Source: Winogradskyella undariae
Lineage (GTDB): Bacteria; Bacteroidota; Bacteroidia; Flavobacteriales; Flavobacteriaceae
Direction of reading: 5' to 3'
Length of the DNA stretch: 64,000 bases
Assembly: GCF_013285155.1 (NCBI RefSeq)
Contig: NZ_JABTEL010000002.1
Span: 186,001 to 250,000, forward strand
The translations under genes and the position numbers were made by a program. Positions within the stretch are counted from its first letter, which is position 1; each line of letters opens with the position of its first letter. Positions 8,749 to 17,249 of the stretch are shown here, in pieces. The notes beneath the pieces were generated by a model. That model was given only the letters and a program-made list of their open reading frames with translations. It searched no databases and was not told the DNA's origin.

Positions 8749-9255
8749 ATGGCAACTGCAAATCATAATTTATCGGAATACGATAAAACAACAATCCCAA
8801 ACGCGAAAGATTTTCGGTTTGGGATTGTTGTTTCAGAATGGAATGACGAGGTTACAGAAGGTTTATGGCAAGGTGCGTTTGACGCTCTTTTAGACTGTGG
8901 AGCAATTAAACAAAACATTGTTCGTTGGAATGTGCCTGGAGCATTTGAGCTTACTTACGGTGCAGCCAGAATGAGTAAAAGCATTTATGCTAATTCTGGG
9001 ATGTTAGACGCAATTATTGTTATAGGTTGTGTTATTCAAGGAGAAACGAAACACTTCGATTTTGTTTGTGAAGGTGTTACTCAGGGTATTAAAGATCTTA
9101 ATGTAAAAGGAGATATTCCTGTTATTTTCTGTGTACTTACAGATAATAATAAGCAACAATCTCTTGATCGCTCTGGTGGAATACATGGAAATAAAGGCAC
9201 AGAAGCTGCAATCGCTGCTATTAAAATGGCCACTTTACGTAAAGACTCAGAATAA
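8749..9255 (+). CDS. ribH: 6,7-dimethyl-8-ribityllumazine synthase
   Basis: Lumazine synthase (168 residues) condenses 5-amino-6-ribitylamino-uracil with dihydroxybutanone phosphate, the penultimate step to riboflavin, forming icosahedral or pentameric assemblies. Family features are FGIVVSEWNDEVTEGL, the substrate loop VPGAFELTYGA, GCVIQGETKHFDFVCEGVTQGI with the catalytic His, and PVIFCVLTDNN. It is second in the operon after the TPR gene and is followed by a strong terminator. Confidence 0.97.
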   Translation: MATANHNLSEYDKTTIPNAKDFRFGIVVSEWNDEVTEGLWQGAFDALLDCGAIKQNIVRWNVPGAFELTYGAARMSKSIYANSGMLDAIIVIGCVIQGETKHFDFVCEGVTQGIKDLNVKGDIPVIFCVLTDNNKQQSLDRSGGIHGNKGTEAAIAAIKMATLRKDSE

Positions 9256-9298
9256 ATTAAGTTCTCTTTATTGTTTATATAAAGATTACAATTTTTAA

Positions 9299-9340
9299 AA
9301 TAATCCACATCAATTATACTATTGGTGTGGATTATTTAAT
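9299..9340 (+). terminator. ribH terminator
   Basis: AATAATCCACATCAAT (9299-9314) and ATTGGTGTGGATTATT (9321-9336) form a 16-bp stem with a single G-T pair and a 6-nt loop, then T-rich sequence. Confidence 0.88.
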
Positions 9341-9393
9341 TTTAGATACTAAGTACTGCCATTCTACTCTTGGCACCCTTTTTGTTAATAATT

Positions 9394-9439
9394 TTAAGGA
9401 ATCCTTAAGGGTTATTTCCTTGTATTTTCAGTACTTTTG
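9394..9439 (+). promoter_or_regulatory. Palindrome and -7 box before the small-protein/mutL cluster
   Basis: TTAAGGA-A-TCCTTAA (9394-9408) is a perfect 7-1-7 palindrome. It lies 23 nt before TACTTTTG (9432-9439), a TAnnTTTG box, and so occupies the -33 region. The spacing suggests a regulator site controlling the cluster from 9469 onward; the regulator is unknown. Confidence 0.5.
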
Positions 9440-9468
9440 AGATTAATCAAGTTTAAATTTAGAGTCAT

Positions 9469-9684
9469 TTGTTTAAGCAAAGAAAAAATAAACGTTTTAC
9501 TTACAAATCTCAACTTCAGGATTCCGATAAAAGCAAGTCGAAAGACGACTTCGAAACATTATGGAATGAAGCTAATGTTGGTAATAAACAACGTGGTAGT
9601 GCTTTAAAATCGTTACCCATACAGATTATTATCTTAGTTTTAATTTTTGTTTTAATTTATATCCTTGACGGATATATTAAATAA
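9469..9684 (+). CDS. Small basic single-span membrane protein
   Basis: A 71-residue protein: a basic, Lys/Arg/Ser-rich cytoplasmic N-terminus (KQRKNKRFTYKSQ) and one C-terminal transmembrane helix (IIILVLIFVLIYILDGYI). The only usable start is TTG at 9469, since an in-frame stop lies at 9460-9462. Relatives in flavobacteria are often labelled 'riboflavin synthase subunit beta', apparently because they lie next to ribH; the sequence shows no enzymatic fold, so that label looks wrong. The following gene resembles it in layout. Confidence 0.65.
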   Translation: MFKQRKNKRFTYKSQLQDSDKSKSKDDFETLWNEANVGNKQRGSALKSLPIQIIILVLIFVLIYILDGYIK

Positions 9685-9691
9685 GAATACT

Positions 9692-9976
9692 ATGGGGTTA
9701 ATGAAATTAAAAAAAAATAAAAAGTATAACTATAAGCCAAGATATTATAAAGGTGATGGTAATCCTTTTGAGCTTAAACATAAGTTTGATGATCATAGAA
9801 CAACGGTAAACCCTGAAAAGGGAATTAAAGGGAAATTTAATGCCGCTATTGACGATTATAGATACAATCAAGATGATAGTGTTAATAAGCGCGTCATTAT
9901 TATAGTAGCAATATTAGTACTGTTATTTTTGTTTATTATTGGTTTTGATCTTACAATATTTTTCCCAAATAACTAA
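9692..9976 (+). CDS. Small basic membrane protein, paralogue-like
   Basis: A 94-residue protein with a basic N-terminus (MKLKKNKKYNYKPRYYKG), a conserved-looking middle (HKFDDHRTTVNPEKGIKGKFNAA) and one C-terminal transmembrane helix (VIIIVAILVLLFLFIIGFDL). ATG 9692 is chosen because the alternative start at 9665 would be a TTG inside the preceding gene. Its stop overlaps the mutL start by one base (TAATG), so it is probably co-translated with mutL. Function unknown; it shares the basic-tail-plus-TM plan of the preceding gene. Confidence 0.72.
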   Translation: MGLMKLKKNKKYNYKPRYYKGDGNPFELKHKFDDHRTTVNPEKGIKGKFNAAIDDYRYNQDDSVNKRVIIIVAILVLLFLFIIGFDLTIFFPNN

Positions 9977-11859
9977 TGTCAGATATTATTCAGCTTTTAC
10001 CCGACCATGTTGCTAACCAAATTGCAGCTGGTGAGGTCGTTCAACGTCCAGCTTCTGTAGTTAAAGAGCTACTAGAAAATGCTATTGATGCTAATGCTAC
10101 AGAAATAAAACTAATTGTTAAAGACGCAGGTAAAACACTCGTTCAAGTTATAGATAACGGAAAGGGCATGAGTGTTACTGATGCTCGCTTAAGTTTTGAG
10201 CGTCATGCTACTTCTAAAATTAAAAGTGCAGAAGACTTATTTCTATTAAATACAAAAGGATTTAGAGGAGAAGCTTTAGCTAGTATTGCGGCGATTGCAC
10301 ATGTGGAGCTAAAAACAAAACAGGCGGACGATGATTTAGGAACCACTATTGAAATAGAAGGGAGTGTTATTAAAACTCAAGAAGTTTCAGTAACACCTAC
10401 CGGAACATCAGTGGCTGTGAAGCATTTGTTTTTTAATATTCCAGCAAGACGAAACTTTTTAAAATCAGATACTGTAGAATTACGTCATATTACAGATGAA
10501 TTTCATCGTGTGGCTTTGGCACATCCTAATATTGCATTTTCATTTTATCATAATGGAAGTGATATGTTTAATGTACCAGAAGAGAATTACAGACAACGTG
10601 TTGTTCATATTTTTGGAACTAAAACGAATGAAAAATTAGTGCCTGTTGAAGAAGAAACTGAAGTTTTAAAAATTTCAGGATTTGTCGGTAAACCCGAATT
10701 TTCTAAGAAAACAAAAACTGAACAATTTTTCTTTGTTAACCAACGCTTTATAAAAAGTCCATATCTTAATCACGCTATAAAATCGGCTTACGAAGGTTTG
10801 CTAAAGGATAGTTATCATCCTAGTTATTTTTTGAATTTAACAGTAGACCCTAAAACGATTGATATAAATATTCATCCTACAAAAACAGAAATTAAGTTCG
10901 ATGATGAACATACGCTTTATGCCATTTTAAGAGCAGCTGTTAAACATAGTTTAGGACAGTTTAATATTGCTCCGATTTTAGATTTTGAGCATCAAACAAA
11001 TAATTTAAATACACCTTATGAATATAAGGATAAGTCGGCTTCAACACCTGCTATAGAAGTTGATCGTAGTTTTAACCCTTTTGCTGATGACTCTGGTTCA
11101 AGAATATCTGGTAATGGAACAAGACAATCGGCTAAGAGTCCTAATACCGGATTTAAATCGGTTCCAACAGCATCATGGGAAAGTTTATATGTTGGTTTAG
11201 AATCTAAAGGAAATAATTCTGAATCAGATTTTAGTCAAGTAACTTTTGAAAGTGAAGCAAAGGATACTTCTATTTTTGAAGATGCTTCTATTGAAACTAC
11301 AAAAACAACATTTCAATTACAGCAAAAATATGTTGTAAGTACTCTAAAATCTGGGATGTTAATTATTGATCAAAATAGAGCACATCAACGTATCTTGTAT
11401 GAGAATTTCTTAAAGCATATTACAATTAAAGAAGCGACAAGTCAGCAATTATTATTTCCGTTAGAATTACATTTTACACCTAGCGAGATTAATATTATTG
11501 AAGATTTAAAGTCCGATTTAGAGCATACAGGTTTTGTGTTTTCAGAGTTAGAAAATAAAACGGTAACCATAACAGGGGTTCCTGTAGGAGTACCAGAAAG
11601 TGAAGTGTCTATTATCTTAGAGCAATTGATTAGTGATGTAGAAAATGATGTGCCTGATGCCAATTTTAGTTCTACAGATTTATTAGCTAAATCTATGGCT
11701 AAAAGTTTAGCGATTAAAAACGGTCAATCTTTAAATAGTACAGAACAAGAACATATGGTAAATAGTTTATTTGCCTGCAAAGAACCTAATGTATCACCAG
11801 CTAATAGACCAACATTTATTACTATGGCTGTTGATGATATTGAAAAAAAATTCATGTAA
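9976..11859 (+). CDS. mutL: DNA mismatch repair protein MutL
   Basis: A GHKL ATPase of 627 residues that couples MutS mismatch recognition to strand incision. N-terminal motifs are intact: ELLENAIDANAT, DNGKGM and TKGFRGEALASI. The C-terminal dimerisation domain is present, but the endonuclease/metal motifs are changed. The DQHA(x)2E(x)4E motif reads DQNRAHQRILYE (from residue 465), the ACxxAI(K/R) motif reads AKSLAIK, and CPHGRPT reads SPANRPT (from 607). This MutL therefore probably lacks its own nicking activity, as in E. coli. No mutH is visible in the window. Confidence 0.93.
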   Translation: MSDIIQLLPDHVANQIAAGEVVQRPASVVKELLENAIDANATEIKLIVKDAGKTLVQVIDNGKGMSVTDARLSFERHATSKIKSAEDLFLLNTKGFRGEALASIAAIAHVELKTKQADDDLGTTIEIEGSVIKTQEVSVTPTGTSVAVKHLFFNIPARRNFLKSDTVELRHITDEFHRVALAHPNIAFSFYHNGSDMFNVPEENYRQRVVHIFGTKTNEKLVPVEEETEVLKISGFVGKPEFSKKTKTEQFFFVNQRFIKSPYLNHAIKSAYEGLLKDSYHPSYFLNLTVDPKTIDINIHPTKTEIKFDDEHTLYAILRAAVKHSLGQFNIAPILDFEHQTNNLNTPYEYKDKSASTPAIEVDRSFNPFADDSGSRISGNGTRQSAKSPNTGFKSVPTASWESLYVGLESKGNNSESDFSQVTFESEAKDTSIFEDASIETTKTTFQLQQKYVVSTLKSGMLIIDQNRAHQRILYENFLKHITIKEATSQQLLFPLELHFTPSEINIIEDLKSDLEHTGFVFSELENKTVTITGVPVGVPESEVSIILEQLISDVENDVPDANFSSTDLLAKSMAKSLAIKNGQSLNSTEQEHMVNSLFACKEPNVSPANRPTFITMAVDDIEKKFM

Positions 11860-11862
11860 TTT

Positions 11863-12615
11863 ATGAGACAAGGAATAACAGATGCTGTAAAGCATTTATT
11901 GATTATAAATGTTGTAATGTTCATAGGAACTATGACAATTGGAAATGGTGAAGCATTTTACCAATGGTTTGCGTTGTATTTTCCTCAGAATCCAAATTTT
12001 CAACCGTGGCAAATTTTAACTCACATGTTTATGCATGGTGGTTTTATGCATATTGCTTTTAATATGTTTGCATTATGGATGTTTGGTACTGCTGTAGAGC
12101 AAATATTTGGCTGGAAGAAATTTATTATATTTTATTTGCTTTCTGGTTTTGGAGCTGCTTTAATTCAGCTTGCATTTTTGTATTTTCAGTATAACATGGG
12201 GTTGACAACTTTAATAGATTCAGGCGTTTCTCAAACAGAAGTTGTTAGTATTTTAAGTGAAGGAAAATACAGTACTGCTTGGGTACCACTTTTAGGTGAT
12301 CAGTTTGATAGTTTTGTAAGTGCATTTAATGGAACTATGGTTGGTGCTTCTGGTGCTATAATGGGGGTTTTAGTAGCTTTCGGAATGTTGTTTCCTGAGT
12401 CTAAATTGATGCTTATTTTCTTACCTGTGCCTATAAAAGCAAAGTATTTTATTCCTAGTATTATTGCCTTAGATTTATTCTCTGCAATTTCAGGTAGTTC
12501 TATATTTAGCCCTAGTAATACTGCTTTTATGGCACACGTTGGTGGTGCACTTACAGGTTTTCTTTTGATGTATTTTTGGAAGAAAAATGAAAATGATAAA
12601 TACCGTTGGAACTAA
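11863..12615 (+). CDS. Rhomboid-family intramembrane serine protease
   Basis: A 250-residue, about six-helix membrane protein. The rhomboid signatures are present: HMFMHGGFMHIAFNM in the second helix region (HxxxHxxxN type), the catalytic serine in GASGAIMGV, and the partner histidine in AHVGGALTG. It would cleave transmembrane helices of unknown substrates. It lies 3 nt after mutL and 2 nt before a second rhomboid gene. Confidence 0.9.
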   Translation: MRQGITDAVKHLLIINVVMFIGTMTIGNGEAFYQWFALYFPQNPNFQPWQILTHMFMHGGFMHIAFNMFALWMFGTAVEQIFGWKKFIIFYLLSGFGAALIQLAFLYFQYNMGLTTLIDSGVSQTEVVSILSEGKYSTAWVPLLGDQFDSFVSAFNGTMVGASGAIMGVLVAFGMLFPESKLMLIFLPVPIKAKYFIPSIIALDLFSAISGSSIFSPSNTAFMAHVGGALTGFLLMYFWKKNENDKYRWN

Positions 12616-12617
12616 TT

Positions 12618-13490
12618 ATGAGCACTTTTGATGATTTAAAATATAAGTTTAAGAATCTCGATGTTTTCGGTAAAATAATCGCCGTTAATGTTGTTGTATT
12701 CTTCATTGGTCTCATTTTTAAATCTTTATTAAGGTTTAATTTGTTTACCTATTTTGAACTGCCGTCTGGTATTATGGACTTTGTTTTTCAACCGTGGTCA
12801 CTTATGACTTATGGTTTTCTGCATAATGGATTATTTCATATTGCATTTAACATGTTGTTTCTTTATTATTTATCTCAAATCACAACAAATTTATTTCGCT
12901 CAAAAATGATTCTAAATGTTTATTTTTTAGGAATTATTTTCGGTGGTTTAGCCTATTTAGCATTTAATAACTTATTACCATCATCTCTGGTAGGAGGTAA
13001 TGGTGTATTGGTTGGTGCTTCTGCAGGTGTAAGTGCGTTATTAATTTTTGTAGCAGCTTATATGCCTAATAGTGAAATTAGGTTGTTTAACATGTTTAAT
13101 GTAAAATGGAAACATGTTGCGATGGTTATTGTTGGTCTCGATTTAATTAGAATAATTATGGGGATTAATCAGGGAGGTTATGTAGCTCATTTTGGGGGGT
13201 ATATTTTAGGTTATTTCTATGCAACCCAGTTAGTAAAAGGAACAGATATAGGAACCGGTTTTGAGCGTACTATGGATAAGTTTATGAATTTATTCAAACC
13301 CAAATCAAATCTAAAAACAGTTCATAAAAATAAGACTAAAAAGACGACTGTTAATAAGACTAAAAAGGATACTAGCGCGTTAGATAAACAGAAGAAAATA
13401 GATGTAATTCTCGATAAAATTAGTAAAAGCGGTTACGAAAGTTTAACGGCAGAAGAGAAGGCATTTTTATTTAAAGTGGGTAAAGATTAA
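12618..13490 (+). CDS. Second rhomboid protease with basic C-terminal tail
   Basis: A 290-residue protein with a rhomboid core: FLHNGLFHIAFNMLFLYYL, catalytic serine in GASAGVSAL, and histidine in AHFGGYILGY. After the membrane domain comes a cytoplasmic extension of about 70 residues rich in Lys and Thr (KNKTKKTTVNKTKKD) ending in a helical segment, LDKISKSGYESLTAEEKAFL, typical of flavobacterial rhomboids. ATG 12618 is used; an earlier in-frame ATG (12606) would overlap the preceding gene. Confidence 0.9.
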   Translation: MSTFDDLKYKFKNLDVFGKIIAVNVVVFFIGLIFKSLLRFNLFTYFELPSGIMDFVFQPWSLMTYGFLHNGLFHIAFNMLFLYYLSQITTNLFRSKMILNVYFLGIIFGGLAYLAFNNLLPSSLVGGNGVLVGASAGVSALLIFVAAYMPNSEIRLFNMFNVKWKHVAMVIVGLDLIRIIMGINQGGYVAHFGGYILGYFYATQLVKGTDIGTGFERTMDKFMNLFKPKSNLKTVHKNKTKKTTVNKTKKDTSALDKQKKIDVILDKISKSGYESLTAEEKAFLFKVGKD

Positions 13491-13494
13491 AAGA

Positions 13495-14517
13495 ATGAAG
13501 GGTCTAAAGTTAGGTAGTAAAATCATCTTTTTTATCAATTCGTTGGTGGCATTTTTATTGCTTATATCTTATGTTTTACCTTATATTCCACCAAATAATT
13601 TTGCTTCATTATCAGTCTTAAGTTTAGGAGTTCCATTACTTATTTTATTTAATATTATTTTCTTTTTATATTGGTTACTTCGTGTAAAGAAGCAATTGCT
13701 ATTATCATTGTTTGTTTTATTATTAGGGTGGAATCATATAAACTCAATGTATCATTTTTCTTCTTCAGAACATGTTAAGGATGATTCTGATTTTTCAGTA
13801 ATGTCTTTTAATGTTAGACTTTTTAATAAGTTTGAATGGTTACCTAAAAAGACAATTAAAGAAGATATTTTAACTTTTATAAAGAAAGAACAACCCGATA
13901 TTTTATGTCTTCAAGAATATAGAACATCAGAAGCTATTGATTTAGAAGGTTACTTTAGTTTTAATGCTAAACCTACTAAAGGTGTAAAAGGAGGTCAGGC
14001 TATTTTTTCAAAATTTTCAATAGTAAATTCGGGTTCTCTTGAATTTCCTAACACCTATAATAATGCCATTTTTGTAGATATTGTAAAGCAAAAAGACACG
14101 ATTAGAGTTTATACAATGCATTTACAATCATCCGGAATTCAAACCGATGTAGAAAAGCTTAAAGAAGAAACATCAGATCATTTGTTTAAACAAGTAAGAA
14201 CTACATTTAAGGCGCAACAAGATCAGGTTGAACTATATCTAAAGCATAAGTCAAAATCTCATTATAAAACAATTGTAACAGGTGATTTTAATAATACTTC
14301 TTATTCTTATATCTATAGAAAGGTAAAAGGGGACGATTTAAAAGATACATTTGAAGACGAAGGTGAAGGGTTTGGTAGAACTTATGATTTTAAATTCTTC
14401 CCAATGCGAATCGATTTTATTTTAGCTGATAAGGATTTTATAGTCAATAGCTTTAAAACGTTTGATGTTAAATTATCGGACCATTATCCTATTAAAACAA
14501 CTTTAAAATTACCGTAA
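13495..14517 (+). CDS. Endonuclease/exonuclease/phosphatase-family membrane protein
   Basis: A 340-residue protein with about three N-terminal hydrophobic helices (residues 10-95), then an EEP-type catalytic domain. Metal and active-site motifs are visible: SFNVRLFNKFEW, PDILCLQEYR (metal Glu), the catalytic VTGDFNN and the terminal LSDHYPI. EEP enzymes hydrolyse phosphodiesters in nucleic acids, phospholipids or inositol phosphates; membrane anchoring suggests an extracytoplasmic lipid or nucleotide substrate. It follows the rhomboid pair by 4 nt and likely ends that operon. Confidence 0.88.
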   Translation: MKGLKLGSKIIFFINSLVAFLLLISYVLPYIPPNNFASLSVLSLGVPLLILFNIIFFLYWLLRVKKQLLLSLFVLLLGWNHINSMYHFSSSEHVKDDSDFSVMSFNVRLFNKFEWLPKKTIKEDILTFIKKEQPDILCLQEYRTSEAIDLEGYFSFNAKPTKGVKGGQAIFSKFSIVNSGSLEFPNTYNNAIFVDIVKQKDTIRVYTMHLQSSGIQTDVEKLKEETSDHLFKQVRTTFKAQQDQVELYLKHKSKSHYKTIVTGDFNNTSYSYIYRKVKGDDLKDTFEDEGEGFGRTYDFKFFPMRIDFILADKDFIVNSFKTFDVKLSDHYPIKTTLKLP

Positions 14518-14826
14518 TTACATTAGCGAACAATCTGCAATGTCCGCAATAATGTGTATTACTAATCCTAAGCCTATAAGTCTTGTTTTCTTTGGTATCA
14601 GTAATATTATATAGAAAACAATGGCATAATAGCTGTGAAGTGGGTGAAAATTAATGCTACAGCGTCGCGGATCAAAGATAGGATTGGCCAATAGATGATC
14701 TAAATCTATGAGCATCCCTAAAAGCATAATTCCATAAGCCTTTAACCAATATGACTTGTAAAATAGAATAGCAATCACCAATGGTAATCCAAAATGTATA
14801 CCGTAATGGATAGTAGATTGTAGCAT
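14518..14826 (-). CDS. DUF6122-family membrane protein
   Basis: A 102-residue protein with several hydrophobic segments and conserved polar residues within them: HYGIHFGLP, MLIDLDHLLANPIFDPRRC and FHPLHSYYA. The DLDHLL and HPLHSY motifs resemble membrane metal-dependent hydrolases of the YdjM type, but the protein is much shorter. Enzymatic function is unproven. It converges tail to tail with the EEP gene with no gap. Confidence 0.78.
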   Translation of the reverse strand: MLQSTIHYGIHFGLPLVIAILFYKSYWLKAYGIMLLGMLIDLDHLLANPIFDPRRCSINFHPLHSYYAIVFYIILLIPKKTRLIGLGLVIHIIADIADCSLM

Positions 14827-14901
14827 CTTTTTCTTGTTGAATTATTATTTTAAACTTCTTATAAAGTTAAGCAGATAACACGTTTCTAATTAAATAAAGA
14901 T

Positions 14902-15522
14902 TTAGATACTTGGTAGCTGTTGTCGTTTTAAATACAATTCTGTATTTGGACCTTCATTAAATAAAAGGTCTAAAATACTCAGGTTAGGAATAAATCCGTG
15001 TTTCTCAGTAAATACTTGTGTGTAGGGTTGAAGTGATTTTACCTCTGCATTGCGTTTTACTAACTTTCTAAAGTCTGTTTTGTCAACAGGATTTTTTTCA
15101 AAATCAGTAGTGAACTCTGGTTTTATGTCTAATTGTATGCAATTTGCAATGACTTCAAAACTCTTCAAATTATAATCTAATATATAATTGAATTGTGTTT
15201 CAAAAAGTGGCATTAAATCATCTATATAATACTCAAAAAAAGGAGACATACTATAAGCCGATTGTAAAGACTTTAGTAGTAAAGGTTGCCATTGCTCTTC
15301 ATTTGCAATTTTTACATCTTTATATAGTTGTCTGTTCTTCTGACTATAATTAACAGGTACAGTTAAGGCTAACTTACCGTTTGCACCATAGATTTCAACA
15401 CGGTTTCTATATGATTGTTTTTGGTAATTATCACTCACTTCAAAACACACCGTATCAGAATTAACTATGGTTAAAAATTGAGCAACGTTAGGAAAACAAG
15501 TCGGGTATATAAGACTTTTCAA
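14902..15522 (-). CDS. WbqC-family protein
   Basis: A 206-residue protein of the WbqC-like family (IYPTCFPNVAQFLTI at the N-terminus; KLALTVPVN; WQPLLLKSLQSAYSMSPFFEYY). WbqC proteins are often associated with O-antigen or amino-sugar modification, but here the gene ends the parA-parB-DUF5683-dapB-lepB series, a conserved flavobacterial order. It lies 3 nt from lepB. The role is not known. Confidence 0.85.
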   Translation of the reverse strand: MKSLIYPTCFPNVAQFLTIVNSDTVCFEVSDNYQKQSYRNRVEIYGANGKLALTVPVNYSQKNRQLYKDVKIANEEQWQPLLLKSLQSAYSMSPFFEYYIDDLMPLFETQFNYILDYNLKSFEVIANCIQLDIKPEFTTDFEKNPVDKTDFRKLVKRNAEVKSLQPYTQVFTEKHGFIPNLSILDLLFNEGPNTELYLKRQQLPSI

Positions 15523-15525
15523 AAT

Positions 15526-17133
15526 CTAGCTTTGTTTAGCTTTTTTCTTTTTTCTCCATTTGTTGAAAAAAGTAATTACTAAGACAAGTACAATAAAAGG
15601 AATTAAATAAGATGTTCTTTCATTACCTCCGCTAACGGTTGTAAAAATTCTATCCCATCTAAATTTCCAGTTTTTAACACCATCATTAATACCGTCAATA
15701 CTCATCCAGATGAATACAGGTTTACCAAAAATATGATCGTTAGGTACAAATCCCCAATATCTACTATCAATAGAATTGTGTCTGTTATCTCCCATCATCC
15801 AATAGTAATCTTGTTTAAAAGTATAAGATGTTGCAGGTTCGTTATCAATAAAAATTTGATTACCTCTAGTTACAACTTCGTGACCTTCGTATTCTGAAAT
15901 AGCACGTTTGTATATCGAAATGTTTTTAGTATTTATTTGTAAAGTTTCACCAGCTTTAGGAATCCACAGTGGTCCAAAGAAATCGGGGTTCCAATTGTAA
16001 TTAGGATCTCTAGGGAAAATATTATCTCTTATACCTTCAGTTTCTTTAAATGGTACAATTGAAGCCACTTCAGGGTGTAATCTAAGCTTTGCAACAGCTT
16101 CATCTGTTGCAGCAGGGATTTTATAAGAACCTTCAGTAGAACCGTAACCTAAACCGTCTGTAATGTCATATTTTTTTAATATTTCTATTATTCTTGCAGG
16201 CTGTAATTGACGTTTAAAAGTGATGTCATAAGAAAATTGAAGGTGCGACCTTGGAGGTAGTTTGTTCTGTACTCCATTGATATACACATAACCATTTTTT
16301 ATTTCTAAAGTATCACCAGCAACACCAACACATCGTTTTACTAAGTTGGTTTTTTTATCAATAGGCTTGTAGTAATTTCGTGCTGGATTAAAATTATTCA
16401 TATCCAGCAATGTATCTGCAGGTTGATTAAATACCACAATATCATTACGCTCAACATTTTCAAAACCTGGAAGTCTTAAAAAAGGTAATTGAAGTTTATT
16501 AATCCAAGATGTTTTTCTTTCTTCAAAATTATCGTTGAATAAATATGATTTTTTTCCTAATACAGGAATTGTATCATGTACCATTGGTGCACCAACAGTA
16601 GTCATTGGTGTACGAGGTCCGTAATGTAATTTACTTACAATAAGGAAATCTCCGACTAATAAAGATTTTTCTAAAGATGAAGAAGGAATTACAAAAGGTT
16701 GAAAGAAATACGTGTGAACAATGGTAGCTGCAACTATGGCGAATAGGATAGAGGTTATCCATTCTCCTGTACCTGTTTTAGGTTTTAAGACTCTATTTTC
16801 AATGTAATTTACATCTGCGACATAGTTAAGGTAATACAAATAAAAACCTAGAGTAACAATACATAAAAGGGCATCTAACTTTGTGTCTTTTCCGTAAGCA
16901 CGAGCAGTTTCTACCCAAGAAGCCGGAATCATTATAAGGTTTACAATTGGTAAAAACATCAAAATAACCCACCACCAAGGACGAGAAATTATTTTCATTA
17001 ATACTACAGCATTGTAAATTGGGACAAATGCTTCCCAAGGTTTCTTGCCAGCTTTAATGTATAGTTTCCATGTTCCTAAACCATGAATAATTTGTATAAT
17101 TACTATAAAAATAAACCACTGTGTCCAGCTCAT
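15526..17133 (-). CDS. lepB: Signal peptidase I
   Basis: A 535-residue leader peptidase that removes signal peptides on the periplasmic side of the inner membrane. The N-terminal region has about four hydrophobic helices, then the catalytic domain: serine in FVIPSSSLEKSLLVGD, general-base lysine in LVKRCVGVAGD, and the GDNRHNSIDSRYWGFVP box near the C-terminus. A last transmembrane helix (SYLIPFIVLVLVITFF) and a basic tail follow. The length is larger than in proteobacteria because of insertions between boxes, usual in Bacteroidota. Confidence 0.95.
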   Translation of the reverse strand: MSWTQWFIFIVIIQIIHGLGTWKLYIKAGKKPWEAFVPIYNAVVLMKIISRPWWWVILMFLPIVNLIMIPASWVETARAYGKDTKLDALLCIVTLGFYLYYLNYVADVNYIENRVLKPKTGTGEWITSILFAIVAATIVHTYFFQPFVIPSSSLEKSLLVGDFLIVSKLHYGPRTPMTTVGAPMVHDTIPVLGKKSYLFNDNFEERKTSWINKLQLPFLRLPGFENVERNDIVVFNQPADTLLDMNNFNPARNYYKPIDKKTNLVKRCVGVAGDTLEIKNGYVYINGVQNKLPPRSHLQFSYDITFKRQLQPARIIEILKKYDITDGLGYGSTEGSYKIPAATDEAVAKLRLHPEVASIVPFKETEGIRDNIFPRDPNYNWNPDFFGPLWIPKAGETLQINTKNISIYKRAISEYEGHEVVTRGNQIFIDNEPATSYTFKQDYYWMMGDNRHNSIDSRYWGFVPNDHIFGKPVFIWMSIDGINDGVKNWKFRWDRIFTTVSGGNERTSYLIPFIVLVLVITFFNKWRKKKKAKQS

Positions 17134-17249
17134 AACTTTATATTTTGTCTAAATGTGTACTGCCAATTGAAGTTCTAAAAAAAAATATTTTTGAATTTCA
17201 ACTGTTATAATTTTGAAATTATTTGAATTCATTAATTTACGTTTGCAAA

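Noticed and set aside
9469..9976. Annotation of the small proteins as riboflavin synthase subunit
   Set aside because: They are basic tail-anchored proteins without any lumazine or riboflavin synthase motif; the name comes from neighbourhood.
11442..11663. Antisense reading frames inside mutL and similar frames inside carB, ribH, the mutase, lepB and parA
   Set aside because: They lie wholly within well-supported genes and show no family motifs or ribosome-binding sites.
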